Source: Apus apus (lineage: Eukaryota; Chordata; Aves; Apodiformes; Apodidae). Taken from it: a stretch of 64,000 nucleotides of DNA. Numbering within the stretch: position 1 is the stretch's first letter; each line of letters opens with the position of its first letter. The stretch spans positions 1,860,001 to 1,924,000 of the forward strand of contig NC_067300.1 of NCBI RefSeq assembly GCF_020740795.1. The letters run 5' to 3'. Position numbers and translations under genes: made by a program. Below the pieces are notes generated by a model. The model was not told the DNA's origin, did not search any database, and worked only from the letters and a program-made list of their open reading frames with translations. This document shows positions 21,640 through 34,700 of this stretch, in pieces.

Positions 21640-22265
21640 CACTGGGGGGAGATGGGGACACAGGGTGGGCCTGAGGCGTGTGGGGTCACCTGGGGCCACG
21701 GTGGAGCCCCGTGGTACGTGGGGACACAGCTCAGCCCCGCGGTACGTGGGGACACAGCTCAGCCCCGTGGCGGGATCCTGGGGCACAGGAGGACGCAGCA
21801 GGGCTGCCAGGCATGTGGGGACACGGCTCAGCCCCGAGGGGCCGGCGGGACACAGGCCCGTGACTCAGCCCCGGGGCAAACGGGGACATGGCGGGGCCCT
21901 GAGGTACCTGCGGGACACGGCAGCCTGAGGCACAGGGGGACATGGCGGGGCCCTGTGGCACAGGAGACATGGGGGAGCAGCCCTGAGGCACAGGGGGACA
22001 AGGGGACATGGCAGGGCCCTGAAGCACATAGAGGGCACAGGGGGACATGGTGGCACAGGCACCGTGGCGGGGCAGAGGCACAGGGGACACGGGGGAACAG
22101 CCCTGAGGCACAGGGGGCCATGGTGGCACAGGGGGCCATGATGGGGCAGAGGCACAGGGGGACATGGTGGGGCAGGGGGCCATGATGAAGCAGAGGCACA
22201 GGGGACATGGTGGCACAGGGGGACATGGTGGCACAGGGGGACATGGTGGGGCAGAGGCACAGGGG
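21640..22265 (+). repeat. GC-rich minisatellite upstream of the CpG island
   Basis: Two related tandem arrays lie side by side. The first has units of about 28 bp built on ACGTGGGGACACAGCTCAGC (copies at 21716 and 21744, diverged ones on both sides). The second has shorter units, 20 bp at its right end, built on GCACAGGGGGACATGG with variants GGGCCATGATGGGGCAGA and CCCTGAGG. Stop codons are rare on both strands, which produces long spurious ORFs. The array ends directly at the CpG island. Confidence 0.85.
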
Positions 22266-22369
22266 ACACGGCGCTGCCCACGGGCCGCCCCGCCGCGGCT
22301 CCCGCCCTCCGCCCCGCGTTGCCGCAGCTCGGCCCCGCACCGCCCCGCACCGCCCCGCACCGCTGCCGC

Positions 22370-22484
22370 TTTAAGAGCGGCCGCCGCCCCCGCGCGCGCC
22401 GGAAGGGGCCGGGAGCAGCGCCCGCCCGCGCCGCCGCCGCCCGCTCCCTCCCTCCCTCCCTCCCTCCCTCCCTCCCTCCCTCAG
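22370..22484 (+). other. Probable non-coding first exon
   Basis: The 3' boundary is clear (CTCAG/GTAAGC at 22484). The 5' end is an estimate. No in-frame start leads into the DDR coding exons, so it would be 5' UTR. Its last ~40 bp are the (TCCC)n tract. That it joins directly to 50389 is an inference. A strong 3' splice site at 23096 (T-rich tract then CTGCAG) may mark an additional or alternative 5' UTR exon. Confidence 0.5.
22446..22482 (+). repeat. (TCCC)n microsatellite at the exon-1 splice donor
   Basis: About nine CTCC/TCCC units run without interruption into CTCAG/GTAAGC. On the minus strand this is a (GGGA)n tract able to form a G-quadruplex. In the RNA it is a pure pyrimidine tract in the 5' UTR. 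Confidence 0.9.
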
Positions 22485-25400
22485 GTAAGCGCGGGGCTCG
22501 CCCGGCCCCGCCCGCCGCACCGGGGGAGGCGCCGCCCGGGCCCCGCTCCCCGCCCGGGCCCCGCTCCCCGCCCGCCGCGGGCAGGGGCGGGAGGCGGTGG
22601 GGGCCGCTGGTGCGGGGCCGGTCGGTGACGCTCCGGTTCAAGCCCCCGGGGGCGATGGGCAGCGCTGAGCGGGGCCCGGGGCAGGGCAGGGGCCGCTCGG
22701 GGGGACGGGCCGGGGTGCCGAGCCCCCTCAGCCCGGGGTGCCGAGCCGGGGACGCTGCTCGGGGCTGCTCGGTGTGTTGGTGCGGGAGCGCGGGGCGAGG
22801 GGAGGGATTAATGGGCGCTGCCAGCAGGGCGGGAGCGGGGGGGTCCTGGCTTTGTTGGGCCTTTTGGCTGCCCTCAGGAGCAGGCTGGGGCTCCTGCAGG
22901 GTGACGCTGGCCCTTGTGTCCCCCCCCCCATGTCGTCGTCGCCCCCCACCTTGTGTCCCCCCCCCACCTTGTGTCCCCCCAACCTTGTTCCCCCTTTCCC
23001 CGCCGGTCCCCGTGGCCAAGCCCGCAGCAGGGGCCTCGAGCAGCTGCGGACGCACCGGCCCTTCTTGTTGTTGTTGTTTGTTTTTCTTTCCTGCAGCTGG
23101 ATCCGCTGTCGGGCAGGTTCTTTGTGGCCCCACCAGCAGCCGCCGGGGTTGCCGTGCTGGGCAGGAGGGGTGGCGGAGCCAGCCCTGTCAGCTGCCCCCG
23201 GCTCCTCAGCTCCGGCTTCTCCTCTCAAGCTGGAGAATGAGACACTCGTGCTGACTTACTTGGGGTGGTTTTTTCCCCCCCTCCTCTTTATGAAAGAAAG
23301 ACCTTTCAATTTTTTTCTTAAGCGGAAGAACTTTTTTTTTTTTTTTTTCCTGAAGTTTTTCTTCTGCGGGAAAACTTCACTTTTAAACTTTTATTTTGGC
23401 TTTTTTTTTTTTTCTGGTTGATGCTCAGTATGTTTTTATTTGCTGGTTGCCTTTTTGTGCTGACCGTGCTGGTTGTTTCTTTGGCTCGTCTGGCTTCTAA
23501 ATGCTCTTTAATCGAGAGGGGGGGGGAGTGGAAAAAGATAAAATGTGAGAATCTGTGATTATTTCATGTCAGCTTCTCCTGTGGGATCTTTTTAAGCCAA
23601 AGGGGAAGAGGAAAGAAAAGAAAAAAAAAGTGATAAAGTGGAGCTCAGGGCTGCTTTGCTTTGTTGGAGGCGGAGGGGGAAGAATGTTACAAGGGAGTGA
23701 CAGAGATTTTGTTTCACTTCTGTATCTCCTCTTTTGAGGTTGAATGATAAACCAACATTTTGAAACGCTTTAGTTTAAAATTCCAAACGCTTCTTTTCCT
23801 CTTCAGCTGACTCCATTAAAAAAAAAACACACACACACAACAAAACAAACATCACCACCGAGTTCTTTTTGAAAATGTAGCCATGATTTTGTAGCTGTGC
23901 AGCCAGAAGGAGCAGGGTGTGTGGGCAGGGAGGCCGTGCTGCTCTTCCATCAGCCTTTCCTGCCTTCTCTCTCTGGACCATAAAATTAGAAAGGCTCCAG
24001 TGTCGTTTTCTTAGTCTAATTGTCTGGGTAATGTGGGCTGTCGAAATCCAAGAGCAGCTCTTTGGGAATAAGCCACCATGCCACCTGTGGCTCTCTCAGC
24101 CTGTGGGTTCTGGCCTCTGGAGCATAATTGAGGAAAGTAATTTGTGTTTTAAGAAGACTTAAATCTATTACCCAGGTGTGTGCTTATCCCCTGGGCAGAT
24201 ATCAGGGTGTGTCAACTTGCTTTTGCTACTCTCAAATGATCTGTGACCTTCTAATGGTTGTAGGCTTCAGTTTCTAAGTTGCAGAACCTTAAACTTTCAG
24301 GAGTTGTCCCTAGGAGACCCTGAGGCTCTGTCCTTTTCCTGGGAATTGTCCAGGTGACCTGCCTCCTCCCCCAAAGCTGGTTCCTTGCCAGTCCCAAAAG
24401 CATTCATCTTTTGCATTCAATTCAGTGCCCACAAAGACAGTATTTGTTGCATCTTCCCTGGGTTTGGTTTTTGTGCTCAGTGACAAGCCTGGTCGTGTAG
24501 AGCACAGGTCTGTGGTGAGGGAGGGAGAGCCAAGAACAACTAGAACTGGGTGTAATTGAAAACTGTCAACTTTGTAGCAAAGGAGGATGTTCAAACATGT
24601 GGCTCTCTGCTGAGGTTTGAGGTGTCTCTTTGGGTAGCACTAAGTGGAGATTTTGATTTTCAGTTCTAAATAGTAATTGAGGAGAAAGTGGCTGAAAGTC
24701 TGATTGTCCAAATACTGGGGAGTTCTCTCAGCTGGAGTCTGAAGGTGAAATGGCAGCAGGGCCTGGTGATCTTTCGCTAGAGATGCTTCTTGATGCAGTT
24801 CTGCACTGTCTCACTGTCTGATGTGGTTGCTGTTGTCCTGAAGGTGTCCCAGAGCAACTTAAAAAGGGTTGAAATGTTCAAAGAACTGGCGTCTTGGAGT
24901 GCTCTGTGTGTTTTGTTGTCCTGTCCTTCCTTTCAAGGTGGCTTTTTCCTGGGGAGTTGGGCTGCAGATGGGGCTCTGTGCCCTGGAGGGACCAGCAATG
25001 TCCCGTGAGAAGACTTTTGGGTAGCAGAGTGACAGTCTGGAGTCCTGCTGAGGGGGCCCAGTGCAGAGGGCAGCGTGCCCACCCGAGTGATGTGCTTGGG
25101 AAACAGCTGTGCTCTGAACCTCTCCCTATGGCATGCCAGATCCACTGGGATGTTCCCAGCTGGGCTGAGGCAGCATGGCACAGTTGGAGGCATGGGAGCG
25201 GCCTGGGCATCTGGGAGGAGAGAATAATATGGGAAAGGCAAGATCTGACAGGGAGTGGATGCCCACTGCAGTGGTAAACACAGACAGAATAGCTGCTTCT
25301 GCCCGGCACGCCCTGGCTGGATCAATTTTGGGCAGCTTTTCTATGAGCCCATCAATGAAATTCACTGTTTCATTCCCCAGATGTCCTGCCATCCCCTTGG

Positions 25401-28400
25401 GCTGTTTGTATCTGGTGGTGTTTGCCAGACATTGCCTGAGCTGCTCTTGAACTGCAGCTGTTTCTGCAGGTTCCCAGTTACTGCATAGTTGTTCTTGCTG
25501 TGTTTATTTTAGTGGTTATAAACTGATTTTTAAAAAGGAGTTGGAACTTGAGCCGGAAAATCTCCTTTTTCTTCTTCCCCTTCATGATTTGGTTGAGAAG
25601 CTGCACCTTAGGGGGTAGCAGCTGAGCCCTTCTCTACTGCTCCCCCTGTTTATGCTTTGTATTTTCTGAGATGTGGTTTCCCAGGGATTCAAGGGTGCTT
25701 GTCCTGTACCTTGATTTTAGTAGCTGATGTGTTTGGGTGGGGGCGTGTCTGCTCTTAATCTTGTAAAATCAGGAATTTGGCTAGGAAGGAAAAAGCTTGA
25801 AGGAGACACTTTTCTCATAACATTTTGTTTAGCCTGAATGTTTGCAGTCAAACAGAGCTATGTGTTTCTTTTTTAAAGAAGCAGAGAGCAAAATGCTTCT
25901 TAAGGGCAATATTTCAAATTCCTGTGAGGTTCAGAGTTGTGTTTGGAGCTGGAAGGTGCCACTGTTGACCATGACTCTGTCATCCTGCATTGTATGAAGT
26001 CCCTCATGGTGATTCTCATAGTGGGTTTAAAAACTATGGGTTGAGGTGTCTGTAATATTTTTTAAAAGTACTAAATAGCTTTAGTGAAGAGATAAATTGA
26101 GGGAGAATCAAGTGCCATTATCTTGATCCTCTGCTCTCGTGGTAATAAATGTGTATTGCCTCTCCACTCTGATCTTTGCTTCCTTCTGTTTGTTTCATAA
26201 GAGTTACTTTTGCAAGTTGAACTGAAAATAGGTGCTGGAAGTGGTGAATAATCACTTCACTTGGAATAATCCATGGGTGGGAAGAGCCAAGAGTTCAGTC
26301 CTGCTGATCTCTTTTGTTAGAGACAGGCTAGCTACCCTCTCTGGCCCCCGTGTGCTCTGCTGAGCAGAGATTTCTATGCAAGAATTTTAAAGAAAGTTTT
26401 TCAAAGCACTTGAATGACCAGCTAGGGGCAGCTGAGAAAGGGTTGCCTGGGAGACACTGTTGAGAGCAGCTAATGCAGGGTGTGATGGCTGAAGAAAGGC
26501 AGGATTGTGATCAGATTTTTCCTGCCTTCCCTTTGGGGGTATAAGAGTAGTGGTCCTTCTTGAAAGCTCAGGGGATGTAGGTGTGACTTGAGTTCATGGG
26601 CACAAAAGTTGAGCTGCTTGTTCTGCTCATCACAGTCCTCCTTAAGGAACGAGGCACAGCTGGCCCTGCAGACACCAGCTGAGAGTGTTATGTGGGAATC
26701 AAAGGCCATACTTCATTTCCTACACTCTTTGCAGTGTTTGTGCTTCCCCAAGGTTTCACCAGGAAAGAAAGGTTGTTTTCTTGTAGGGACGTAGTGCAGG
26801 GAGAAGCAAAGGTCTCCTGGATGCCCCTGCAGCATCACCAGAAATTGAGGTTAAATTAGGGTACATCACTTTAAGCAATCAGAGTGAAGCTGGCTTTCCA
26901 GGGAGCCTGTTGTTTGGTCCCTCACTCCTCTTCAGAGCTCCCACTATACTGGTTACCCCTCTCTTTGGGTGTGTGTCTCGTGTCCAAGTGATAATTCGGG
27001 AAATGCCGAAATAAACATCCAGAGATGAAGAAAATACTGTCTTACACATTCAGGTCATCACTGTTGCATGTTTCATGGGTTGCTTTTCCAGATGCTGCTC
27101 AACTCACAGCTCTGAGTTTTTTCTTGCACTCTTCCAGTGCCTGAAATGAGTTTACATGGAGATGCGAGTGCTCTTAGGCTATGGAGACTGAAAATGTGAT
27201 GCTCCAGTTAGGTGTTGGCAAATTGTCCTGCTGTCTGGAGTTGTGTGGGAGGAGAAATGGTTTCTTGGTTGTGTGACCCCAATGGGAAGGAGAGCAGCTG
27301 GGGTTTAACAAACTGGTTAAAATTATATAGGCCCCCAAATTCTCCAGAGACATCTCTCCTTTCCTAGAAGCTTCCTTTAACAAGCTGATTTCTCAGGCTG
27401 ATTGCTTGCAGATGAGATCATGCAGTGTGTTTTGCAGGGAAAGAATCTGAACTCAGACTGGTGAGCCAGAAAGTTTTTAACACACAAGTCACATGCCCAG
27501 TGTCCTCATGGCACATACAAAACACTAGAGACTGAAAGCATCAGTCTTCAGGGCAGCTTTGTGCTCCAGGAAGAGCTTTCTGATTATAAAGAATACCAAG
27601 GGATGCTCTCAAGTGCTGGGTCCTGTTGCTTGGACAGCAACAGGAGACAGCAAGGAAGTATTTCATCTTCCCTTAGCTCTGTTTCTCTCTTTAGTGTGTG
27701 TGGTGTTGGGATAAGCCCAAGTGAGGGAAGGCTCTCATCTGCCTTAATTCCACAGACATTTTTCTGCTGGCTTCAATAAAGGAATTTATGTAGAATTGAT
27801 GGTATTTTTTTCTGTTAATGCATGAGAACATACCGAGTGGGGAAGAATTGATGCTGATGTTCTGCTACAGAGGAGAGATCCCACCAATCTCTGGTCCCTC
27901 TCCAAAGGGACCCTGTTCTCCGTTTCTCTTGATGGCAACTGACTTAAGGTGTCCTTAATAGAAAGGCCTCTTCTTCCAAAATAATCACAGCCATCGTTTA
28001 AGAAGGTTGGAGATGAAGCAAAGCTGTTCTGAGGTGACACTGAGGGGTGTTCCCAGCATAGGGGAGCAACGGAAGTTTTGTTGCCAGTGGCTTTAAAGTA
28101 CAACCCGTTCTCAAAGCAAAGTGGAAAGGCACCTTGCTGATGCCAGGGCCTCTTTGTGCCTAAAATGCTTTCTTCTTCTGAATCAAGGCAGCATTAGTTA
28201 TGCAAAAATAGGCTGGGGAGGGGGAGGAGAGTTTTACTAATATTGATTATGGAAACAGGAGCTACTTGTTCCCAAAATAAAACTGGACTGGGCAGGGGAA
28301 ATCTGATATGGTAAACTTGAAATCTGCCAATGTTTTATGCAACTTGAAGGAATGTATAAAGCAAGATGCATTAGAACTTCCTGCCACTCCACATGGGTGA

Positions 28401-28654
28401 TGTTCTGCCTGGAGAGGAGTCTCATTCTGTGGGTCACTCCTGTGAGCTTTCTGAAAGGAATACTTGAAAGTAAGTCTTACAGGTGAGCACAGACTTGGTG
28501 GTATTTTTTTCCCCTGTCACTTATGCATGTCTGCTCTGTGGGAGTTTCTTAGAAGCTTCTTCCAATATATAACTTCACACAGGTGTTTTATGGAGGTAGC
28601 AAGTCAAGCACATGAAAGTGGAAAAGACCTATACGCAGGCTTATCAAACTACAT

Positions 28655-28950
28655 GAGAATAATGGAATGGTCTGGGTGTGAAGGGACCTTAAAGATCATC
28701 CAGTTGCAACCCCCCTGCATGGGCAGGGACACCTCCCACCAGCCCAGGTTGCTCCAAGCCCCATCCAACCTGCCCTTCAATGCTTCCAGGGATGGGGCAG
28801 CCACAAGCTCCCTGAGCAACCTGGGTCAGTGTCTCACCACCCTCAAACTAAAGAATTTCCTCCAACTGTCTAATCTAAATCTCCCCTCTTCCAGCATAAA
28901 CCCCCTCATCCTATCACTGCACACCCTCATAAAAACTCCCTCATCCTTGT
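28655..28950 (-). mobile_element. CR1 LINE 3' fragment (minus strand)
   Basis: Starts GAATAATGGAATGGTCTGGG, then GGGACCTTAAAGATCATCCA and TGCATGGGCAGGGACACCTC, and continues to about 28950. It is nearly collinear with the copy at 4709-5010 and truncated at the same point, so both come from one CR1 subfamily. Confidence 0.85.
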
Positions 28951-31565
28951 GACTGTGTGGTACAATGTAAGTTAAAATATCTACTTTTTATGTCATTTTA
29001 TTCCCTAGATAAAATAGGTGTGAACCTAAGTTGCTTTGGGTTCCATGTCCTTAACTCACAGGCTAATAATCCCAGGATCCTTCTTGTAATGAAAAGGGCA
29101 GGTACAACACTTGTTGCTCTGATGGGTTGCTGTGAGGTTGTGTGTTTTTCATAGCAGCTCAACCATTTCATTCTTCACTCTGCTTCTGGATGGGATCCTG
29201 ATGATGGCCCTGTGGCCACCAGCTGGGTCGAGCAGTGCATACACATGGGAGGTGTGATGATCTGTACCCTGAAGAGTGCTGCCCAAATCTTGTTTTGTCC
29301 ATGAAGCGTCAAGAATGGAGCTGTTCAAACACCAGCCCACTCAGAACTAATGCTTGCAGAATGCATGAGCAAGGAATTAAACTGGGTGGAGTTGTTCCAA
29401 AATTTGGATTTGGGGCCTGTCCACTCCTAATGCAGCAGCTCTCTGGGTGTTTGCTTGGAAGGGCTCCCAGCACGGATGATGCTCTCTTGACCTGATTTGA
29501 CTTTCCTCTCTTGATGCTTGGGTACTGTGCCCAAATCTGTCTGCAGAGCTCTGCAGTGCAGAACTCTGGTGCCTGATGAACCTGAAACAAGTCAGCTTCT
29601 GTCAGGAGGTGGTGGGGAGAGGATCAGCTCATATGTGCCATGGGGAAAGAAGGAGAGAATGAGAGGACAAGGAGAGACAAACACAGCAAACATTTGTGTT
29701 TCTTCCTCAGAACTGTCGTATGTTCTGAATCTGCCAGCTGCAATTTGGAGGCCAGAAGAATAGGGTGGGGTATTTTCTTCCAGCCAGATGAATTTATGCA
29801 GTGAAAATGAAGTTCATTCAGTTTCTCTGGGAATAGCATTTAAGGTGTAAAAAAGTCCCACCCATCAATAATGAAGAGCTGCTGAAGAACAAGCAGACAC
29901 AGAGACAAAGCCTGTAGGGCACACTGCATTTGCAGCTCTTTTTCCTTGAAGGCTGAGAATCAGGCATGGTTTGGTTGCATGTATCATTTGGTGGTATCAG
30001 TCATTCCTGTTGCCTTCCTCTGGAGAGCTAACCTAGGCAAGCATCAGGTTTTGTCCATCTGTATTGCTGCCATGTTATTTCACTTGTGCTCATTTGTTTC
30101 TCCTTGTCAAAAGTGAAAAGAAGAAAACAACACCCAAACCTGCAGCAGAAGTAGCTGGAGTACTGGTATTTTACAATATGAAGGTGTCAGCCTGTAATGG
30201 GTGCTTTTCACTAAGCCCAGGGCTCTTTCTACTCCTGACAAGCTGTCACGTCTTCATGCCAGGTAACATGATCTTCCAGGCATGTTTATCTTCCATTTCT
30301 GCACTGCTCTGGTGGAGCTGAGCTGGGGGTGCTTGTGAGACCATGAGCAGTGACCTCCAATGCTGTGTTACTGTTTGGGATGAGGTGTTGGCTGTGTGCA
30401 CTGTCATTCAGCTGCTGAAGAGAACAAACCAGACTAGCAGAGCTGGCCATGCAGTGAGTTCCCTTGCTGTTTTCCTGGACAAGTGTCCCAATGCTGTAAA
30501 TTAATCTCATGGACTTTGTCTTTAAGTGCATATGTTTTGCATTTGTCTGGGTTGTGATGGATATTATTCAAATAACCCAACTTCCCAAGTTGTCCTTCCT
30601 CTTCCCATCAGTTTGACACCATCTATCTACATACTTATCTAGCAGCAGTCATTTTTTTGGTGTGTGTTTTGGGAGGAACTGGATGGGGCTCTACCCTGAG
30701 AAGAGGAGCTTTGTTGGTTGGTGCCATGTGCAGATACATACCATGGGTCAATCCTGGCAGCACCATGGTCAGACAGCTGGGAGGAGCAACAGCACCAATG
30801 GCAGTTTCTCTGGTGGCCATTGACCCTCTTTCATCTCTGAAATCATGCCTGCTGCTGCTTCCCCATCACCTTCCAGGCTGACCACCTCATGTAGACATGG
30901 GAAGGGACACCTCTGTGACAGGACACCAGCACAGCCCTGTGTCATCTGCCTATCTGTGTAGAGATGTCCTGGCAGAGAGATGTCCTGGTGGAGACGTGGC
31001 AGTGGAGGGTTGTCCTAAGCCCTGTAGACATGCTGCCTTCTTGAGGACTAAACCCACCAGTCATTTGACATGGTTCAGTCTCTGCTGTGACATTTTTTGG
31101 TCTCATCCCAGCACTGGAAGGACACCAAATAGCAGCAGTGCTTCTGAGACCTCCCTAGAGTAAAGACTTATAGTGGGAAATGATTTTTCTAGTTGCTTCC
31201 AGTGTCTGGAGAGGCATTGGCTGTCTTGCTTTTAACCTGTATTCTTGGAATTGTTGCAAGCTCTTGTGTTTGAATCCATAGCTGAAGTTAAAAGCCAAAA
31301 AGAAATCTCTTATGGTGGGTATTAATTTGCTCAAGGACAGTCTGACGCAGTGAACTGACCCTGTTTGAGACCTGTGCAATCCATCAAGGTACAGATACTG
31401 GTACTCCAGTATCCCTGCCAGTGCAGAATTAGCTCTGATTGTATCAGTGTCAACGTATCTGTTAACCAAGCTTTTAATATAATCTAGAAAGATCTCTTCA
31501 GAGAAACTCGATGCGAGTCTTTCATAAAACTGTTGGCAATAATTATTCTGCCTCTTCTCACTCAC

Positions 31566-31760
31566 TGTCACAGAATGATAGAAGTATTGGTTGGAAAGGG
31601 CATCAGAAGGTCTTCAGCCTGACCTTCTGCTTGAAGTGGAACTATCTCCAGCATCTGATTGTCTCAGCCATGGCTTTTTCTGGCCAAGTCTTGGAAGTGT
31701 CCAAGGATGGAGCAATGTACCATGCTGGACCAGCTTTTGTTCAGTCTTGCTTGAAAGCTC
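31566..31760 (-). mobile_element. Old CR1 fragment (minus strand)
   Basis: CACAGAATGATAGAAGTATT followed by GGTTGGAAAGGGCATCAGAA marks the reverse complement of a CR1 3' end. The rest is diverged. Boundaries to the right are approximate. Confidence 0.6.
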
Positions 31761-34700
31761 TACCTAGTGAACCACCTTACAGTGTGGGTTAGTCATTTAA
31801 GTTTGAATTATCTCACCCTGCAGGTTTAAAAACATCTTAGTGGACTGTTGGGAAGTGTCCCAGTAGGGCTAATAGTGTGATATGTATTGTATGGGAATTC
31901 TTCTGTCTTTTCTGTGCTACTATGGGAAATCTGAGCAGACCCAAGTGCTGTTTGTGCAGAAAAAGGCAGGGATCCTGTTAGTTGGTTTCCATATTCTTGC
32001 AATGTGGTGTTACAGGTGGAGCAGCACTTGTAGGACATGTCCTGTTGTTGGAATGAGCACAGGGTTGTTTCCCCTCAGTGTTATTCATGGTGTTTGCCCA
32101 GATATTAATGAGCTGGGCCTGTCAGGATGCACAGGATGATCACTGTGCACATCCCTTGCCCTGAGGCTGGGGTGGGATGGGGTGCTGGCCAGCTCTGTGC
32201 CCAGGCTGGGCCCACCCACGCACAAGGTGTGCAGCTGCCTTTTATCTGCCCTCCACAGCCCCTCGCAGGGGGAGGAGAGGGTTTTCCCTCGAGTCTGCTG
32301 TGTTTATTCCGGAAAAAATACCAGTTCATGACATGAGTGTGCCTGTTGGAGGGCACATCTAAGTCGCCCGCCATGGTCCTGAGTGTTGAGGGCAGCAGAA
32401 CAGCCCTCTACATCTGAGAAGTTAACTTGGCTTCAGAAGTGCCACAAGTTTCTGCTTGCAGTAGGTGTCCATGAATGGCACGTAGTCAGGCCAGACCAGA
32501 GGCCTGCTGCTGTGCCTGGGCTGGGCTGGGTTTCTTCAGACAAACAGCAGATTGCAACACCCTTGTGCTTTCTTAGGCCAGGAGGCCTTGCTTGGAAGGA
32601 AAAAGGCTGAGATGTAAGGAGCTGCTGAAGAGGTGGAAGCTTCCCTAGCCAAGGCCTTGTTGTTGCTAAACTCAAATCTGGCCACATACCTGGACTCAGC
32701 ATCCCCTCGGTGTCACAGGGACATTCAGGAATGCTGTGTGTGCTTCACCAGCACTGAAAATGAGCTCCTGTGGCACATGGCTTGGCACAGTCTTCTGCTC
32801 TGTGCTTACCTGGGGGTTTGGATGAGCCTGGTGGTGTGGAGTGAGCAGCACTGTCCTTGGGCAGGTTGTGACCTCTCACTCATGCTGTGCAGAAGTGCTC
32901 TTTTCTTGTCTGTCTGAACTGTGTACCTGAGAACATGCCCCTGCCTTTTTGTTTCTGTAGCAGAGGCAGCACAAAGGGCTGGGGGCATGGCCTCTGCAGT
33001 CTGCTGGTTGTTTGAAGGTGACAGTCCTTGCTGAGGAATCGCAGAAATGTGGCAACTACTGTTGTCAGCTGCTCTCTGCGTGCTAAGCTTGGGCCAAGAG
33101 TGCAGAGGTCGGGTTTGGGGTTGTATGGTCAGAGGGTCCTGGAGCAACAGCTGTACAGGACTTCAGGGATGTCAGCTGAGGCTGGCCTTGCCTGACAGCT
33201 CTTGCTTTCCCAACAGTTCTTTCATGCACTGCTTATTTTTGCAGGGGTCTTTGTGCATCACAAGTGGAGCTGTCATGGTGGTTCAGTAGGTTCAATGTCC
33301 CTTGCTGGGGAAAGCAAAGGGCTGATGCCAAGTCTCTCCATTCCCACCTGCTGCTTCTCCTTGCTGAAGCTTTTAGCCAGTGCTCGTGGTTTGCTTTGGC
33401 TTTCTGCTCATATGTCTCTGGAATAAACTCTCCAGCGAAGGAAGCTGATTAGCTTTTCTCTGAGCTGGATTTGGAATTAGTACTCAGACGTTGGTCTTCT
33501 CAGGTCCCAATAGCATGTAGGTTTTTGAGGTGACACATGCCCAACACAGATACACTTCTGGGAGAGAGGAGCAGGCTTGGAGAAGTATCACCACAGGTGA
33601 GATAGCAGGGCTTGTCCCCAGCACAGTCCTGGGACCTGTGGAGCTCTGCTTGTCAGAGCTTTCCTTACACCACCTTCCTTGCTCCAGACTCTTTACAGGG
33701 ATGGAGAGCAGGAGTAGCTGGCCTGCTGCAGTGGTGGAGGAAGAACATGTGGAGGAAAATACTCAGAATGTCAAATACTACCTTTTGCTTTGGGAAGAAA
33801 GGTCAGCTTTGAAAGAGACCTTGTGCCTGCTGGATATATTGACTGCTTCTAGGGGTTAGGTGTCAGAAGCCCAGAGCAGAGGCTCACCAGTGCATGGGAG
33901 TTGAGCCCTTCCTTGGAGTGGCAGTGATTCTCATCTGCAGTTTTCCTTGTTGCAGGACACCAGAGGGTACTTGGCTCATCATGCAGACAAGAGCAAGGCA
34001 GAGAGGCTGGAGACATCCTGCTTGGGTTGGTCCCAGTGTCCAGGGAGAGGGAGGGATGTCTGCAGATAATGGTTCCCTGCCCCTTTCTCACAGCTGCGTC
34101 AGCAGAGATGGCCAGGGAGATGTTTACAAGCGTGTCCTTGCTGAGCACTGCTCTGTGCCAGCAGTTTACTTGTCTGCATGATGTGTTCTCTGGGGCTTTG
34201 TCATTACAATAACTAAAGCTGAATTGATCTCGCTCCACTTGTTCTGACCTGAGGGTATAAGTTCCACTGTCCTTCTCTCTATTCTCATCTCCATCTTTTG
34301 AGGCAGCCTGAGCTGGGAGCAGTGTTGTTTAAAAGAGAGGTCAAATGTGGGGCTGCTGCTGTTTGGATCTTTATGATAGTATTAAAGCTCTGAGTGGGCC
34401 TTTGGGGCCTGGGGAGGAGTCATTATTCCTCCATTGCTACTTCCCCAGCCATTCTCATCCCTGGGTGAGGGTCCTGTGGTGGCAAAGTCATGCTGAAGCC
34501 TCCTCTGCTCCTGTGTCTCAGCAGAACAAGGCTTCACTGAGCAGCTGCCTGAGTGCCCAGGAACAAGCAGCTTGGCTCAGCTGTAGAACTTGATCTGTTG
34601 AGGGTGTGAGGATGTGTCTGTCCCATGGCTGGACTGAGGCTGTGTGTGTTTTAGTGACTTAGGAAGTTGCCAAGAGCCTAAGGAGACCCCATACTACTCT

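Larger units (their letters stand above)
22260..22830 (+). promoter_or_regulatory. CpG-island promoter of the DDR-family gene
   Basis: The densest CpG stretch in the window. It has three direct 10-bp units CGCCCCGCAC-like at 22332-22361 (Sp/KLF-type GC boxes), a TTTAAGAGCGGCCGCCGCC patch at 22370, and a good splice donor (CAG/GTAAGC) at 22484/22485. No TATA box. It faces the DDR-family coding exons on the + strand and no other gene is visible near it, so it is assigned to that gene. A divergent minus-strand transcript cannot be excluded. Confidence 0.75.

Noticed and set aside
4000..22000. NRARP, the usual TOR4A neighbour in mammals
   Set aside because: No ankyrin-repeat coding sequence of the NRARP type was found on either strand; it may lie before the window.
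21865..23133. 422-codon minus-strand frame, with other long frames on both strands, over the minisatellite and CpG island
   Set aside because: The frame exists because the repeat and GC-rich sequence lack stop codons. Composition is Pro/Ala/Gly-rich, there is no domain, and several overlapping frames are equally open.
22319..23254. 311-codon + strand frame across the CpG island
   Set aside because: It reads through the clear splice donor at 22484 and into poly(T)-rich intron; no domain or homology.
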